A stretch of 64,000 nt of DNA. It comes from Thermobispora bispora DSM 43833. GTDB lineage: Bacteria; Actinomycetota; Actinomycetes; Streptosporangiales; Streptosporangiaceae. Each line of letters begins with the position of its first letter. Within the stretch, counting starts at the first letter, position 1. Below, piece by piece: positions 35,673 through 46,133 of this stretch. The position numbers were made by a program, and so were the translations under genes. The stretch covers positions 1,550,001 to 1,614,000 of the forward strand of contig NC_014165.1 in the NCBI RefSeq assembly GCF_000092645.1. The letters are read 5' to 3'. The notes below the pieces were generated by a model. The model worked only from the letters and a program-made list of their open reading frames with translations, was not told the origin of the DNA and made no database searches.

Positions 35673-36742
35673 GGCTCATCCTCATCGCGGCGGCGGTCTC
35701 GCTGCTGCTCTCCATGGTGGGCACGCCCCTCGCCATCCGGATCTTCGCCAGGCGCGGCTACGGCCAGAACATCCGGGAGGAGGGGCCGTCCGGCCACTAC
35801 GACAAGAAGGGCACCCCGACCATGGGCGGCACGGTGATCGTCATCGCGTCGCTCTGCGGGTACTTCACCGCCCACCTGGTCAGCATGGTGTCCTTCGACT
35901 CCGACCCGCCGACAGCGTCCGGGCTGCTGGTGCTGTTCCTGATGACCGGCCTGGCGGTCGTCGGCTTCATCGACGACTTCATCAAGATCTACAAGCAGCG
36001 GAGCCTGGGGCTGCGCAGCGGCGCCAAGGCCCTCGGCCAGCTCATCGTCGGCGCGGTCTTCGCCGCGCTGGTGATCCGGTTCCCCAACGCCTACGCGCTC
36101 ACCCCGGCCGAGACCCGGCTCTCCTTCCTCCGCGACTTCGGGCCGTCGATCGGCATCATCGGCTTCACCCTCTGGGTGCTCTTCTTCATCGTCGGGTTCT
36201 CGAACGCGGTGAACCTCACCGACGGGCTCGACGGCCTCGCCACGGGCGCCACCTGCCTGGTCCTCGCCGCGTACGTGCTGATCGGCAACTGGCAGCTCCG
36301 CAACAGCTGCACCAGCGTCGGGTTCGGCCCCAACTGCTACTGGGTGCGCGACCCGCTCGACCTGGCCGTGGTCGCGGCGGCCGTGCTCGGCGCCTGCCTG
36401 GGCTTCCTGTGGTGGAACGCGCCCCCGGCCAAGATCTTCATGGGGGACACCGGGTCGCTCGCGCTCGGCGGCGTGATCGCCGGTCTCGCGTTCACCACCC
36501 GGACCCAGCTCCTGCTCGTGATCCTCGGCGGCCTCTTCGCGATCATCACCATGTCGGTGATCATCCAGGTCGGCTTCTTCAAGCTGACCGGCAGGCGGGT
36601 GTTCCGGATGGCCCCGCTCCAGCACCACTTCGAGCTCTCCGGCTGGGCGGAGACCACCATCGTGGTGCGCTTCTGGCTTATCGCCGCGCTCTGCGTGGCC
36701 GCCGGGCTGGTCCTCTTCTACGTGGAATGGATGCCGAAGTAG
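35669..36742 (+). CDS. mraY: phospho-MurNAc-pentapeptide translocase MraY
   Basis: A 357-residue polytopic membrane enzyme (about ten helices) that transfers phospho-MurNAc-pentapeptide to undecaprenyl phosphate, giving lipid I. Signature segments are [30 protein letters not shown] with the catalytic Asp pair, [26 protein letters not shown] and [13 protein letters not shown]. The GTG overlaps the murF stop (GTGA). A periplasmic loop with two Cys ([14 protein letters not shown]) is notable. The 3' end overlaps the preferred murD start by 16 nt. Confidence 0.96.
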   Translation: MRLILIAAAVSLLLSMVGTPLAIRIFARRGYGQNIREEGPSGHYDKKGTPTMGGTVIVIASLCGYFTAHLVSMVSFDSDPPTASGLLVLFLMTGLAVVGFIDDFIKIYKQRSLGLRSGAKALGQLIVGAVFAALVIRFPNAYALTPAETRLSFLRDFGPSIGIIGFTLWVLFFIVGFSNAVNLTDGLDGLATGATCLVLAAYVLIGNWQLRNSCTSVGFGPNCYWVRDPLDLAVVAAAVLGACLGFLWWNAPPAKIFMGDTGSLALGGVIAGLAFTTRTQLLLVILGGLFAIITMSVIIQVGFFKLTGRRVFRMAPLQHHFELSGWAETTIVVRFWLIAALCVAAGLVLFYVEWMPK

Positions 36743-38115
36743 TGAGCGTCGTCGTCGCCGGACTGGGGGTCTCCGGCCTCGCCGCCGCCCGGGCGCTGGC
36801 GAGGCGGGGAGAGCGCGTCATCGTGCTCGAGGGGAACGACGGGGAGCGGCAGCGGGCGGCCGCGGCCGAGCTCGCCCCGCTCGGCGTGGAGGTGCGGTTC
36901 GGCGAGCCCGAGCTCCCCGAGGGCGCGTCCCTCGTCGTCACCTCCCCCGGATGGCGGCCGGACCACCCGCTGCTCGCCGCGGCGGCCGCCGCCGGGATCG
37001 AGGTGATCGGCGAGGTGGAGCTCGCCTGGCGGCTGCGCGGCGACGGCGCGGCCCCCTGGCTCGCGCTCACCGGCACCAACGGCAAGACCACGGCCGTCCG
37101 CATGCTCACCTCGATGCTCACCGCGGCCGGCCTCAAGGCCCTCGCCGTGGGGAACGTGGGCGTCCCCATCGTCGAGGCGGTGCGCGAGCCGTACGACGTG
37201 CTCGCCGTCGAGCTGTCCAGCTTCCAGCTCCACTGGTCGTCGGGCATCGCCCCGCTGGCGGCCGCGGTGCTCAACGTGGCGCCGGACCACATCGACTGGC
37301 ACGGCTCGCTGGAGGAGTACGCGGCGGCGAAGGCGAAGATCTTCCGCAACGCGCCGACCGTGATCTACAACGCGGACGACGAGCGGTGCGCCCGGCTCGC
37401 CGAGCCGTACCGCGCCGCCGGGCGCCGGGTGGTGGGCTTCACCCTGGGCGCGCCGCGGCCCGGCCAGCTCGGCGTGGTGGAGGACCTCCTCGTCGACCGG
37501 GCGTTCGTGCCCGACCCGCGGCACACCGCCGAGGAGCTCGCCACGCTCGCCGACGTGCGCCCGCTCGCCCCGCACAACGTCGCGAACGCGCTCGCCGCCG
37601 CTGCGCTCGCCCGGGCCCACGGCGTGCCCACCGGCGCGGTACGGCGCGGCCTGGCCGAGTTCGTCCCGGACCCGCACCGCATCGCCCACGTGGCCCGGAT
37701 CGGCGACGTCGACTACGTGGACGACTCCAAGGCCACCAACCCGCACGCCGCGGCCGCCTCCCTGTCGGCGTTCCGGTCCGTGGTGTGGATCGCCGGCGGC
37801 CAGCTCAAGGGCGCCGACGTCGACGACCTGGTACGGCAGGCGGCCGGGCGGCTCCGCGGCGTGGTCCTCCTCGGCGCCGACCGGGCGCGGATCCGGGAGG
37901 CGCTGGAGCGACACGCCCCGCACATCCCCGTGGTGGAGGTGCCCGGCCAGGACACTGGAGTCATGGATCGCGTGGTGACCGAGGCCGCGAAACTCGCCGC
38001 CCCCGGCGACACCGTGCTCCTCGCCCCGGCGGCGGCCTCCTACGACATGTTCGCCGGCTACGCCGCGCGCGGCGACGCCTTCGCCGAGGCCGTGCGCCGG
38101 CTGGCGAAGCGGTGA
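36727..38115 (+). CDS. murD: UDP-MurNAc-L-Ala-D-Glu ligase MurD
   Basis: A 462-residue Mur ligase that adds D-glutamate. The N-terminal domain starts [21 protein letters not shown], the ATP P-loop is [14 protein letters not shown], and [32 protein letters not shown] and [20 protein letters not shown] are MurD landmarks. Two starts are possible: ATG at 36727, overlapping mraY by 16 nt, or GTG at 36742, overlapping by 1 nt. Neither has a strong ribosome binding site; the ATG is taken here. The stop overlaps the ftsW GTG. Confidence 0.94.
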   Translation: MDAEVVSVVVAGLGVSGLAAARALARRGERVIVLEGNDGERQRAAAAELAPLGVEVRFGEPELPEGASLVVTSPGWRPDHPLLAAAAAAGIEVIGEVELAWRLRGDGAAPWLALTGTNGKTTAVRMLTSMLTAAGLKALAVGNVGVPIVEAVREPYDVLAVELSSFQLHWSSGIAPLAAAVLNVAPDHIDWHGSLEEYAAAKAKIFRNAPTVIYNADDERCARLAEPYRAAGRRVVGFTLGAPRPGQLGVVEDLLVDRAFVPDPRHTAEELATLADVRPLAPHNVANALAAAALARAHGVPTGAVRRGLAEFVPDPHRIAHVARIGDVDYVDDSKATNPHAAAASLSAFRSVVWIAGGQLKGADVDDLVRQAAGRLRGVVLLGADRARIREALERHAPHIPVVEVPGQDTGVMDRVVTEAAKLAAPGDTVLLAPAAASYDMFAGYAARGDAFAEAVRRLAKR

Positions 38116-39428
38116 CCGCCCCCGCGGCCGGGAGCGAGCCGGGCCTGATCCGCACCCTGACCGGCTCCTTCCGGGAGCTGCTCGCCCGCCCGCTGACCTC
38201 GTACTACCTGGTGCTCGGCAGCAGCGCGCTCCTGCTCGCGCTCGGCCTGATGATGGTGCTCAGCGCGTCGAGCATCGAGGCCCTGCAGCGCACCGGCAAC
38301 CCCTTCTACTGGTTCGCCAAGCAGTCGATGTCGGCGGCGATCGGCATCCCGCTGATGTGGATCTGCTCCCGGCTGCCGCCGCGGTTCTTCCGCCTCGCCG
38401 GGTACCCGGTCATGGCGCTGTCGCTGCTCGGCCTCGTCATGGTGATCTTCGTCGGCGAGGAGCTGCTCGGCGCCCAGCGGTGGATCACCGTCGGCCCGTT
38501 CTCCATCCAGCCGTCCGAGCCGGCCAAGCTCGGCCTGGTGCTCTGGGGCGCCGACGTGCTCGCCCGCAAGGCGCGCGGCCGGTACATCGAGTGGCGCCAC
38601 CTGCTGCTCCCGCTGATGCCCGGTACGGCGCTCCTCGCCGTGATGGTCATGTTCGGGCGGGACCTCGGCACCACGATCGTGCTGATGCTGATCTTCCTGT
38701 CCCTGCTGTGGGTGGTCGGCACGCCGGTCCGGCTGTTCCTCGGCATCCTCGGGCTCATCCTGCTCTCCAGTGCCGCTATGATCATCGCCGAGCCGTACCG
38801 CTTGGAGCGGCTGAAGAGCTTCCTCGACGTCTGGAGCCACGCCCAGGACGGCGGTTACCAGGCCGTCCAGGGCCTGATCGCGATCGGGTCGGGGGGCTGG
38901 TTCGGCATCGGCCTGGGGGGCAGCCGTCAGAAGTGGAACTGGGTCCCCCACGCGGAGAGCGACTTCATCTTCGCCATCCTGGGGGAGGAGCTCGGCCTGA
39001 TGGGCACGCTCATCGTGGTCGCGCTGTACGGCCTGCTCGGCTACGCCGGGCTGCGCATCGCCTCCCGGATCGACGACCCGTTCATCCGGCTCGCCTCGGC
39101 CGCCACGGTCGCGTGGATCACCGGGCAGGCGATCGTGAACATCGGCGCGGTGATCGGCGTCCTGCCCATCACCGGCATCCCGCTGCCCCTGGTCTCGTAC
39201 GGGGGCTCGGCGTTGTTGCCCATGCTCGCCGCGCTTGGCATGTTGTTGTCGTTCGCCAAGCGGGAACCCGGCGCCGCCGAGGCGCTGGCGGCGCGAGGCC
39301 CTGGATTCGCCGCCCGGGCTCTAAGCTGGCTTGGCTTGGGTGGCCGCCCGAAGCGTGACGGCACGGCTACGCCGGCGCAGCCGCGGCAGCGTCGGGCGGC
39401 GATTCGGACGACTCAGAACAGGGAGTGA
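38112..39428 (+). CDS. ftsW: septal peptidoglycan glycosyltransferase FtsW
   Basis: A 438-residue SEDS-family polymerase with about ten membrane helices. It makes septal glycan strands from lipid II and works with FtsI. Typical segments are [56 protein letters not shown] and [14 protein letters not shown]. The C-terminal cytoplasmic tail (about 45 residues) is basic. The GTG overlaps the murD stop (GTGA), and murG follows after 1 nt. Confidence 0.95.
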   Translation: MTAPAAGSEPGLIRTLTGSFRELLARPLTSYYLVLGSSALLLALGLMMVLSASSIEALQRTGNPFYWFAKQSMSAAIGIPLMWICSRLPPRFFRLAGYPVMALSLLGLVMVIFVGEELLGAQRWITVGPFSIQPSEPAKLGLVLWGADVLARKARGRYIEWRHLLLPLMPGTALLAVMVMFGRDLGTTIVLMLIFLSLLWVVGTPVRLFLGILGLILLSSAAMIIAEPYRLERLKSFLDVWSHAQDGGYQAVQGLIAIGSGGWFGIGLGGSRQKWNWVPHAESDFIFAILGEELGLMGTLIVVALYGLLGYAGLRIASRIDDPFIRLASAATVAWITGQAIVNIGAVIGVLPITGIPLPLVSYGGSALLPMLAALGMLLSFAKREPGAAEALAARGPGFAARALSWLGLGGRPKRDGTATPAQPRQRRAAIRTTQNRE

Positions 39429-39429
39429 C

Positions 39430-40509
39430 ATGAGGGTGGTCCTCGCCGGCGGCGGGACGGCCGGCCATATCGAACCGGCACTGGCGCTTGCCGATGCGCT
39501 ACGCGAGATCGACTCGGCGATCGGGATCACCTGCCTCGGCACCGAACGGGGCCTGGAGACCCGGCTGGTGCCCGCCCGCGGCTACGAGCTCGAGCTCGTG
39601 CCGGCCGTACCGCTGCCACGCTCGCTCACACCGCAGCTCCTCACCGTCCCCGGCCGGCTCGCCGGCGCGATCGGCGTCGCCGGCGGCATCCTCGACCGGG
39701 TCAAGGCCGACGTGCTCGTCGGCTTCGGCGGCTACGTCGCCACCCCCGGCTACCTGGCGGCGCGGCGCCGGGGCATACCGATCGTCGTCCACGAGGCGAA
39801 TCCGCGGCCCGGGCTCGCCAACCGGCTCGGCGCCCGGCTCACCGAGCACGTCTTCACCGGGCACCCCGACACGCCGCTGCCGAACGCGCAGTACATCGGC
39901 ATCCCGCTCCGCCGGGACATCGTCAACATGGACCGCATGGCCCTCGGCGACAAGGCCCGGTCCTACTTCGGGCTGGAGTCCGATCGGGTCACGCTGCTCG
40001 TGTTCGGCGGCTCGCAGGGCGCCCGCTCGATCAACAAGGCGGCCCTCGACGCGGCGCCCCGGCTCCGTGAGGCCGGCATCCAGGTGCTGCACGTGATCGG
40101 GCCGAAGAACACCGTCGAGAAGGAGCCCCCGCCGGGCGACCCGCAGTACGTCATCCTGCCGTACATCGACCGGATGGACCTCGCCTACGCCGCCGCCGAC
40201 TTCGTGCTCTGCCGCAGCGGCGCGCTCACCTGCGCCGAGCTGACCGCCGTGGGGCTGCCCGCGGCGTACGTCCCGCTCCCGCACGGCAACGGCGAGCAGC
40301 GGCTCAACGCCCAGCCGATCGTCCAGGCCGGCGGCGGGATCATGGTGGAGGACGCCGAGCTGTCGGCGGACTGGATCATCGAGACGCTGCTGCCGATCCT
40401 CAACGACCCGGAGCGGGTGGTCGCCATGTCGGAGGCCGCCTCGCGCATGGGCCGGAAGGACGCGGACGTGGCACTCGCCAGGAAGGTTCTGGAGATCGCG
40501 TCCAAATGA
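39430..40509 (+). CDS. murG: lipid II synthase MurG (GlcNAc transferase)
   Basis: A 359-residue GT-B glycosyltransferase on the inner membrane face that converts lipid I to lipid II. Conserved segments include [20 protein letters not shown] at the N-terminus, [27 protein letters not shown], and the UDP-GlcNAc site [15 protein letters not shown] with [13 protein letters not shown]. The ATG is 1 nt after the ftsW stop and the gene overlaps murC by 4 nt. Length and motifs are normal. Confidence 0.96.
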   Translation: MRVVLAGGGTAGHIEPALALADALREIDSAIGITCLGTERGLETRLVPARGYELELVPAVPLPRSLTPQLLTVPGRLAGAIGVAGGILDRVKADVLVGFGGYVATPGYLAARRRGIPIVVHEANPRPGLANRLGARLTEHVFTGHPDTPLPNAQYIGIPLRRDIVNMDRMALGDKARSYFGLESDRVTLLVFGGSQGARSINKAALDAAPRLREAGIQVLHVIGPKNTVEKEPPPGDPQYVILPYIDRMDLAYAAADFVLCRSGALTCAELTAVGLPAAYVPLPHGNGEQRLNAQPIVQAGGGIMVEDAELSADWIIETLLPILNDPERVVAMSEAASRMGRKDADVALARKVLEIASK

Positions 40510-41924
40510 GCCTGGTCAAGCCCGTGGACCCCGTCCCGGCCGCCGAGCTGGGCCGGGTCCACTTCATCGGCATCGGGGGAGCGGGGATGTCGGGCATCGC
40601 CCGCATCCTGCTCAAGCGCGGCGTGCGGGTCTCGGGGAGCGACGTGCGCGACTCCGCGGTGCTCGCCGAGCTCCGCGAGCTGGGCGCCACCGTGCACATC
40701 GGCCACGCCGCCGGGAACGTCGGGGACGTGGACACGGTCGTCGTCTCCACGGCGATCCGGGACTCCAACCCCGAGCTGCAGGAGGCGCGCCGCCGGAACC
40801 TGCGCGTGATCCCCCGGGCCGCGGCGCTCGCCGCCGTGATGGAGGGACGGACCGGCATCGCGGTGGCCGGGACCCACGGGAAGACCACCACCACCTCGAT
40901 GCTCACCGTGGCGCTGCAGAAGTGCGGCGCCGACCCGTCGTACTGCGTGGGCGGCCTGCTCGCCACCACGGGCCTCGGCGCCGACGACGGCGCCGGGGAC
41001 CTGTTCGTGGCGGAGGCCGACGAGAGCGACGGGTCGTTCCTCATGCTCCGGCCCGCCATCGCGATCGTCACGAACGTCGAGGCGGACCACCTCGACAACT
41101 ACGGCGACGTGCGGGCGGTGCACGAGAGCTTCGCCCGGTTCGTGGAGCGGGTCGGGTCGCTGCTCGTGCTCTGCGCCGACGACCCCGGCTCGGCCGCCCT
41201 CGCCGCCCCGGCGCGCGAGCGCGGTCTCACCGTCGTCACGTACGGCGAGTCCGCCGGCGCCGACTACCGGACCGTCGACGTCGTGCCCGAGGGCCTCGGG
41301 GTGGAGTTCGCGGTGGCGGCGGGCTCGCCCGGCCCCGGGTGGCCGCTCCGGGTGCGCCTCGCCGTACCGGGCCGGCACAACGCGCTCAACGCGACCGCGG
41401 TGATCGCCGTGGCCGACCGGCTCGGGCTGCCGCTCGGCGAGGTCGCGGCGGGCCTGGCCGCCTTCGGCGGGGCCAAGCGCCGCTTCGAGGCCAAGGGCGA
41501 GGCGGGCGGCGTGGCGGTGTTCGACAGCTACGCCCACCACCCGACCGAGCTCACCGCGGACCTGCGCGCCGCCCGGGAGGTGAACGCCGGCCGGGGCCGC
41601 GTGATCGCGGTGTTCCAGCCGCACCTGTACTCGCGGACCAGGTTCTTCGCCGACGCCTTCGGCGCGGCCCTGGGGCTCGCGGACGAGGTGATCGTGCTCG
41701 ACGTGTACGGCGCGCGGGAGGACCCCGAGCCCGGGGTCACCGGCGCGCTCATCGCGGAGCGGGTGCCGCTCCCGGCCGACCGGGTGGTCTACGCCCCGGA
41801 CCGGGAGAGCGTGCCCGCCCTCGTCGCCGGCCGGGCGCGTCCCGGGGACATCGTGCTCACCATGGGCGCCGGTGACGTGACCGAGCTCGGCCCGCGGATC
41901 GTGGAGGAGCTGGCGGCCCGGTGA
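40506..41924 (+). CDS. murC: UDP-MurNAc-L-alanine ligase MurC
   Basis: A 472-residue Mur ligase that adds the first stem-peptide residue. The N-terminal Rossmann domain reads [22 protein letters not shown], the P-loop is [13 protein letters not shown], and [36 protein letters not shown] and FQPHLYSRT are characteristic. It acts before MurD, MurE and MurF, whose genes precede it in the cluster. The start overlaps murG and the stop overlaps ftsQ, each by 4 nt. No ddl gene follows, unlike in many other bacteria. Confidence 0.96.
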   Translation: MSLVKPVDPVPAAELGRVHFIGIGGAGMSGIARILLKRGVRVSGSDVRDSAVLAELRELGATVHIGHAAGNVGDVDTVVVSTAIRDSNPELQEARRRNLRVIPRAAALAAVMEGRTGIAVAGTHGKTTTTSMLTVALQKCGADPSYCVGGLLATTGLGADDGAGDLFVAEADESDGSFLMLRPAIAIVTNVEADHLDNYGDVRAVHESFARFVERVGSLLVLCADDPGSAALAAPARERGLTVVTYGESAGADYRTVDVVPEGLGVEFAVAAGSPGPGWPLRVRLAVPGRHNALNATAVIAVADRLGLPLGEVAAGLAAFGGAKRRFEAKGEAGGVAVFDSYAHHPTELTADLRAAREVNAGRGRVIAVFQPHLYSRTRFFADAFGAALGLADEVIVLDVYGAREDPEPGVTGALIAERVPLPADRVVYAPDRESVPALVAGRARPGDIVLTMGAGDVTELGPRIVEELAAR

Positions 41925-42586
41925 TCCCCGCCCTGCGGCGAGCGGCGCTGGTGATCCTGCTCACCGGCGCGGTGGCCGGTGCGGCCGCCTGGGTCGTGTT
42001 CTTCTCGCCCCTGCTCGGGGTGCGCGAGATCGAGGTGACCGGGGGTTCGGCGGCGCTCGCGGAGCGGGTCCGCGCCGCCGCCGGGGTGCCCACCGGAACC
42101 CCGCTCGCCGCGGTCGACCTCGGCGAGGTCGAGCGCCGGGTGCGCGGCGTGCTCGAGGTGGAGTCGGCCCGCGTGGCGCGCGGATGGCCCGGCACGCTCC
42201 GGATCTCCGTGGTCGAGCGGACCCCGATCGCCGTGATCCCCGCGGGCGACCGCGTGCTGGTGGTCGACCGGTTCGGCGTGGTGCTCGGCCGGGTGGCCAA
42301 CGCGCCGCGGCTTCCGGTGCTGCGGGGCGGACCGGACCCCGGTGATCCCGCGGTCCGCGCCGCGCTCAGCGTGCTCCACGCGCTCCCGCCCGGCCTGGCC
42401 GCGCGGGTGGCCGAGGTGCGCGCGCCGTCGGCGAAGTCGATCACATTGCGGCTCGCCGATGGCCGTACAGTGCTGTGGGGGGATGCGAGGCACGCGGCTC
42501 AGAAGAGCAGAAACCTCGCCTCCACACTCAGCAAGCCCGGAACCTTTTACGATGTCAGCTCACCGCGGGTGGTGACGGTGAAATGA
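41921..42586 (+). CDS. ftsQ: cell division protein FtsQ
   Basis: A 221-residue single-pass protein with a very short cytoplasmic N-terminus. Its membrane helix is at about residues 9-29, followed by a POTRA domain starting LLGVREIEVTGGSAALAERVRAAAGV. The FtsQ/DivIB beta domain follows, with VARGWPGTLRISVVERTPIAVIPAGDRVLVVDRFG. It links FtsL-type proteins to the septal synthase complex. The GTG overlaps the murC stop. A 225-nt regulatory gap separates it from ftsZ. Confidence 0.92.
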   Translation: MIPALRRAALVILLTGAVAGAAAWVVFFSPLLGVREIEVTGGSAALAERVRAAAGVPTGTPLAAVDLGEVERRVRGVLEVESARVARGWPGTLRISVVERTPIAVIPAGDRVLVVDRFGVVLGRVANAPRLPVLRGGPDPGDPAVRAALSVLHALPPGLAARVAEVRAPSAKSITLRLADGRTVLWGDARHAAQKSRNLASTLSKPGTFYDVSSPRVVTVK

Positions 42587-42667
42587 CACGTCTCACATTC
42601 CGCGAGGCCCGGCATCGCGCGAAAAGGACAGTGCGCGACACGCCGGGCGGCATTGCGGCGCGGTTAG

Positions 42668-42697
42668 TTGACCCGTGGGGATGGGCGACCCTACTGT
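42668..42697 (+). promoter_or_regulatory. ftsZ upstream promoter
   Basis: TTGACC (42668-42673) and TACTGT (42692-42697) are separated by 18 nt, a housekeeping-type promoter. The ftsZ GTG lies 114 nt after the -10 box. Multiple ftsZ promoters are known in streptomycetes. Confidence 0.5.
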
Positions 42698-42714
42698 CCG
42701 TATCAATCCTCAGG

Positions 42715-42752
42715 TTGACATAACTCTAAATCTCAACTTGAGGGTGAGAGTT
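42715..42752 (+). promoter_or_regulatory. ftsZ regulatory element: -35-like box plus nested palindrome
   Basis: A perfect TTGACA (42715-42720) is followed by a symmetric element: outer arms AACTCT (42722-42727) and AGAGTT (42747-42752) enclose inner arms CTCAA and TTGAG around a single central C (42732-42742), with 4-nt gaps on both sides. It is AT-rich in a GC-rich genome. No -10 hexamer fits at 17 nt, so promoter activity may need an activator or alternative sigma factor. A sporulation- or growth-linked regulator is plausible. Confidence 0.55.
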
Positions 42753-42811
42753 TACGTAGTCAGCGCGGGCATTGCCCGCTAGGAAACGCAAGAGCGGAAG
42801 GGCCCCTCGTC

Positions 42812-44314
42812 GTGGCAGCACCGCAGAACTACCTCGCGGTCATCAAGGTCGTCGGCATCGGCGGCGGCGGTGTCAACGCCGTCAACCGGATGATCGAAGA
42901 GGGACTCAAGGGCGTCGAGTTCATCGCCATCAATACGGACGCCCAGGCGCTGCTGATGAGTGACGCCGACGTCAAGCTCGACGTCGGCCGTGAGCTCACC
43001 AGGGGCTTGGGCGCAGGCGCCAACCCGGAAGTGGGCCGTAAGGCGGCCGAGGACCACCGTGAGGAGATCGAAGAGGTCCTCAAGGGCGCCGACATGGTCT
43101 TCGTCACCGCCGGTGAGGGCGGCGGCACCGGCACCGGCGGCGCACCCGTCGTGGCCAACATCGCCCGGTCCCTCGGCGCGCTGACGATCGGGGTGGTCAC
43201 CCGGCCGTTCAGCTTCGAGGGCAAGCGCCGGGCCATGCAGGCCGAGGCGGGCATCGAGGCGCTTCGCGAAGAGGTGGACACGCTGATCGTCATTCCCAAC
43301 GATCGGCTGCTGTCGATATCGGACCGCCAGGTCAGCGTGCTCGATGCGTTCAAGGCGGCCGACCAGGTGTTGCTGTCGGGTGTGCAGGGCATCACCGACC
43401 TGATCACCACCCCGGGTCTGATCAACCTTGACTTCGCCGACGTCAAGTCGGTCATGTCCGGGGCCGGGTCGGCCCTCATGGGCATCGGCCAGGCCAGGGG
43501 GGACGACCGCTCCGTCGCCGCGGCCGAGATGGCGGTGTCGAGCCCGCTGCTCGAGGCGAGCATCGACGGCGCCCACGGGGTGCTGCTCTCCATCGCGGGC
43601 GGCTCCGACCTCGGCCTCTTCGAGGTCAACGAGGCGGCGCAGCTCGTCGCCAACGCCGCGGCGCCGGACGCGAACATCATCTTCGGCACCGTGATCGACG
43701 ACGCGCTCGGCGACGAGGTGCGGGTGACGGTGATCGCCGCCGGCTTCGACGAGCCCGTGCACAAGAAGTCGTCGAACGTCACGCCGATGCCCCGGTCCCA
43801 GCAGCCCTCCCGGCCCGCCGTGCCATCGCGGCCGAGCGTGACGCTCACCTCGCCGACGCGGTCGGAGCAGCGGTCCGAGCAGTCCTCCGCCGAGCCCGCG
43901 GAGCGCTCGGAGCCCGACCCGGCCGGGCGGCTCTCGTCGCGCCAGACCACCGGGACGGCCCCGGCGGCCGCGCCGGAGCCCGCATCGGGCGCCGCCGTGT
44001 CGGTCCCGGCGCAGGCGGCACCGGCGGATCCGCCGCTCTCCGCCCCGGCGGCGCAGGAGGCGGATCCGGAGCCGGCCGACAAGGCGCAGCCTGCCGCGGC
44101 CCAGCAGGAGAAGCCGGTCGCGGCGCCGTTCCCCCGGGAGCCGGAGGACGGCAGGACCGAGGCGGGCACGGCCACCGGGCCGGTGTCGATCCCGCGGCCC
44201 ACGCCCGAGCCGCCGACCCCGATCACCTCGCGGATCGGCCAGCCCGGGCCCCGGCGCCCGGTGGTGTTCGAGGAGCAGGAGGAGGAGCTCGACGTGCCGG
44301 ACTTCCTCAAGTGA
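42812..44314 (+). CDS. ftsZ: cell division GTPase FtsZ
   Basis: A 500-residue tubulin-like GTPase that forms the Z ring. The core (residues 1-315) begins [21 protein letters not shown] and contains the tubulin signature GGGTGTG (103-109) and the T7 loop NLDFADV (205-211). Residues about 318-488 form a disordered Pro/Ala/Glu-rich linker, roughly 100 residues longer than in streptomycetes. The C-terminal tail [10 protein letters not shown] is the binding site for SepF and other partners. No ftsA is present, so SepF is the likely membrane anchor. The GTG overlaps nothing upstream; the stop overlaps ylmE. Confidence 0.97.
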   Translation: MAAPQNYLAVIKVVGIGGGGVNAVNRMIEEGLKGVEFIAINTDAQALLMSDADVKLDVGRELTRGLGAGANPEVGRKAAEDHREEIEEVLKGADMVFVTAGEGGGTGTGGAPVVANIARSLGALTIGVVTRPFSFEGKRRAMQAEAGIEALREEVDTLIVIPNDRLLSISDRQVSVLDAFKAADQVLLSGVQGITDLITTPGLINLDFADVKSVMSGAGSALMGIGQARGDDRSVAAAEMAVSSPLLEASIDGAHGVLLSIAGGSDLGLFEVNEAAQLVANAAAPDANIIFGTVIDDALGDEVRVTVIAAGFDEPVHKKSSNVTPMPRSQQPSRPAVPSRPSVTLTSPTRSEQRSEQSSAEPAERSEPDPAGRLSSRQTTGTAPAAAPEPASGAAVSVPAQAAPADPPLSAPAAQEADPEPADKAQPAAAQQEKPVAAPFPREPEDGRTEAGTATGPVSIPRPTPEPPTPITSRIGQPGPRRPVVFEEQEEELDVPDFLK

Positions 44315-45060
44315 GCTCCCATCCGTACGGCACCGGAACCGTCGCGGAGGCCGAGCGCCGGGAGGAGCTCGCCTCGGCCCTGGCCCGGGTCGAGCAGCGG
44401 ATCGAGGAGGCCTGCCGGGCCGCCGGGCGGCGGCGCTCCGAGATCACGCTGATCGCGGTGACCAAGACCTACCCGGCCTCCGACATCCGGCTCCTCGCCG
44501 GGCTCGGCGTGACGGACATCGGGGAGAACCGCGATCAGGAGGCGTCGGCCAAGGTCGCCGAATGCGCCGATCTCGACCTGACCTGGCACTTCATCGGCCA
44601 GTTACAGACCAACAAGGCCCGGTCGGTGGTCCGGTACGCCGATCTGATCCACTCGGTGGATCGTTCCCGCCTGGTGACGGTGCTCAGCCGGGAGGCGGTG
44701 CGGGCCGGCCGTGAGGTCGGCTGCCTCGTGCAGGTCTCGCTGGATCCGCCCACGCCCGAGGGGACGAGTGGGCGGGGCGGGGCCCGGCCGGAGGAGGTGC
44801 TCGACCTCGCCGGGCAGATCGCGGCGGCCGAAGGGCTCCGCCTGCGCGGGGTCATGGCCGTCGCACCGCTCGGCGGGGACCCGGCCGAGGCGTTCGCACG
44901 GCTACGGGAGATCGCGCGCGCCGTCCAGGCCGAGCACCCGGACGCCGGGATCATCTCCGCTGGCATGAGCGGCGATCTGGCCGAGGCGATCGCGTGTGGT
45001 GCGACACACGTGCGGATCGGTACGGCGTTGCTCGGCCGCAGGAAGACCTTCGTCAGGTAA
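44311..45060 (+). CDS. ylmE: PLP homeostasis protein, YggS/YlmE family
   Basis: A 249-residue fold-III PLP-binding protein with no catalytic activity of its own. It helps control pyridoxal phosphate and amino-acid balance. The cofactor lysine is in [13 protein letters not shown], and [36 protein letters not shown] and [25 protein letters not shown] are family motifs. It directly overlaps ftsZ by 4 nt. In streptomycetes a laccase-domain gene (ylmD) normally separates the two; it is missing here. Confidence 0.93.
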   Translation: MSSHPYGTGTVAEAERREELASALARVEQRIEEACRAAGRRRSEITLIAVTKTYPASDIRLLAGLGVTDIGENRDQEASAKVAECADLDLTWHFIGQLQTNKARSVVRYADLIHSVDRSRLVTVLSREAVRAGREVGCLVQVSLDPPTPEGTSGRGGARPEEVLDLAGQIAAAEGLRLRGVMAVAPLGGDPAEAFARLREIARAVQAEHPDAGIISAGMSGDLAEAIACGATHVRIGTALLGRRKTFVR

Positions 45061-45186
45061 TGTCCCCCAAGTGGACCTTGAACATCTCCGATAGAGGCCG
45101 TCAGCGGGAGCTCCAAGGTGACGGCTGCCGCCTGGCCTGCCCCGACGGACCTTGACGGCACGCACGACGCGGGAGGACGACGAGCG

Positions 45187-45714
45187 ATGGCCGGCGCGAT
45201 GCGCAAGATGGCGGTCTACCTCGGTCTGGTGGAGGACGACCGCTACGAGGACAGGTACTCGGGCGAGTTCGCCGACGAGGAGTACGGCGACGGCGACGCC
45301 GAGGAGTACGAGCAGCCGCGGCGCGGCTCGAGGGCCTCTGAGGCGCACGCGGCGGAGGCCGCCGGCGAGGACGCCGCCGCGGCCGAGCCCGCCGCCCATG
45401 CGCAGAGCCCCGCTCCCGAGCGCCGGACCGCGGATCTGGCGCGGATCACCACCGTCCATCCCCGCAGCTACAGCGAGGCGCGGATGATCGGCGAGCACTT
45501 CCGGGCGGGCACGCCGGTCATCATGAATCTGACCGAGATGGCTGACAGCGATGCGAAGCGCCTCGTCGATTTTGCGGCAGGTCTCATCTTCGGCCTGCAC
45601 GGCACCATCGAACGTGTTACGAACAAGGTGTTCCTGTTGTCCCCTGCCAACGTCGAGGTGACCGCCGAGGACAAGGCCCGAATCGCTGAACGCGGCTTCT
45701 TGAACGAGGGTTAG
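45187..45714 (+). CDS. sepF: cell division protein SepF
   Basis: A 175-residue FtsZ-binding protein. It starts [21 protein letters not shown], whose N-terminal amphipathic helix inserts in the membrane. An acidic Ala/Glu-rich linker follows, then the C-terminal SepF core ([32 protein letters not shown], then [31 protein letters not shown]). In actinobacteria, which lack FtsA and ZipA, SepF is the main Z-ring membrane anchor. The ATG at 45187 matches the streptomycete start; earlier in-frame codons precede a GGGAGG stretch and are not used. Confidence 0.94.
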   Translation: MAGAMRKMAVYLGLVEDDRYEDRYSGEFADEEYGDGDAEEYEQPRRGSRASEAHAAEAAGEDAAAAEPAAHAQSPAPERRTADLARITTVHPRSYSEARMIGEHFRAGTPVIMNLTEMADSDAKRLVDFAAGLIFGLHGTIERVTNKVFLLSPANVEVTAEDKARIAERGFLNEG

Positions 45715-45796
45715 AGTTCCACCATGAGCAATGACCGGTTGAACGGTACCCGAGAGGACCGGAGGCAGCGGAACCGGATGGAAGCGGGGCTGGACA

Positions 45797-46084
45797 GTGG
45801 CGATCGTTAGAGAGCTCTTGATCTTCGCCCTGACCATCTATCTGCTGCTGCTCATCGGCAGGATGATCTTCGACATGGTCCTGGCGTTCGCCCGCTCCTG
45901 GCGCCCCACCGGGGTCGTCCTGGTGCTGGCGGAGGCCATATACACGGTGACCGATCCCCCGCTCAAGTACCTCCGCCGTTTCATCCCGCCACTCCGGTTG
46001 GGTACGGTGGCGTTGGACCTGAGCTTCACAGTGTTGTTCATTGTGGTCTTGGTCTTGATCCAAATTATGTCCGCGCTTCGCTGA
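45797..46084 (+). CDS. ylmG: YggT/YlmG family membrane protein
   Basis: A 95-residue protein with two transmembrane segments (about residues 4-24 and 70-92) flanking the conserved TDPPLKYLRRFIPPLRLGTVALDLSF, the YggT signature. YlmG-type proteins affect septum placement or membrane-protein assembly, with no known enzymatic role. It starts with GTG without a strong ribosome binding site. A 28-codon open frame (45724-45810) ends inside its first codons and might couple its translation, though that is weakly supported. It lies between sepF and divIVA, the usual order. Confidence 0.9.
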   Translation: MAIVRELLIFALTIYLLLLIGRMIFDMVLAFARSWRPTGVVLVLAEAIYTVTDPPLKYLRRFIPPLRLGTVALDLSFTVLFIVVLVLIQIMSALR

Positions 46085-46133
46085 TCGGGTACCGTCCCGC
46101 CGGACAGACTCCAAGCGCGCCAAGGAGACCCAG

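Noticed and set aside
45724-45810. A 28-codon open frame (MSNDRLNGTRED...) ending inside ylmG
   Set aside because: It has no ribosome binding site and is too short to judge. It might couple translation of ylmG, but nothing beyond the overlap supports this.
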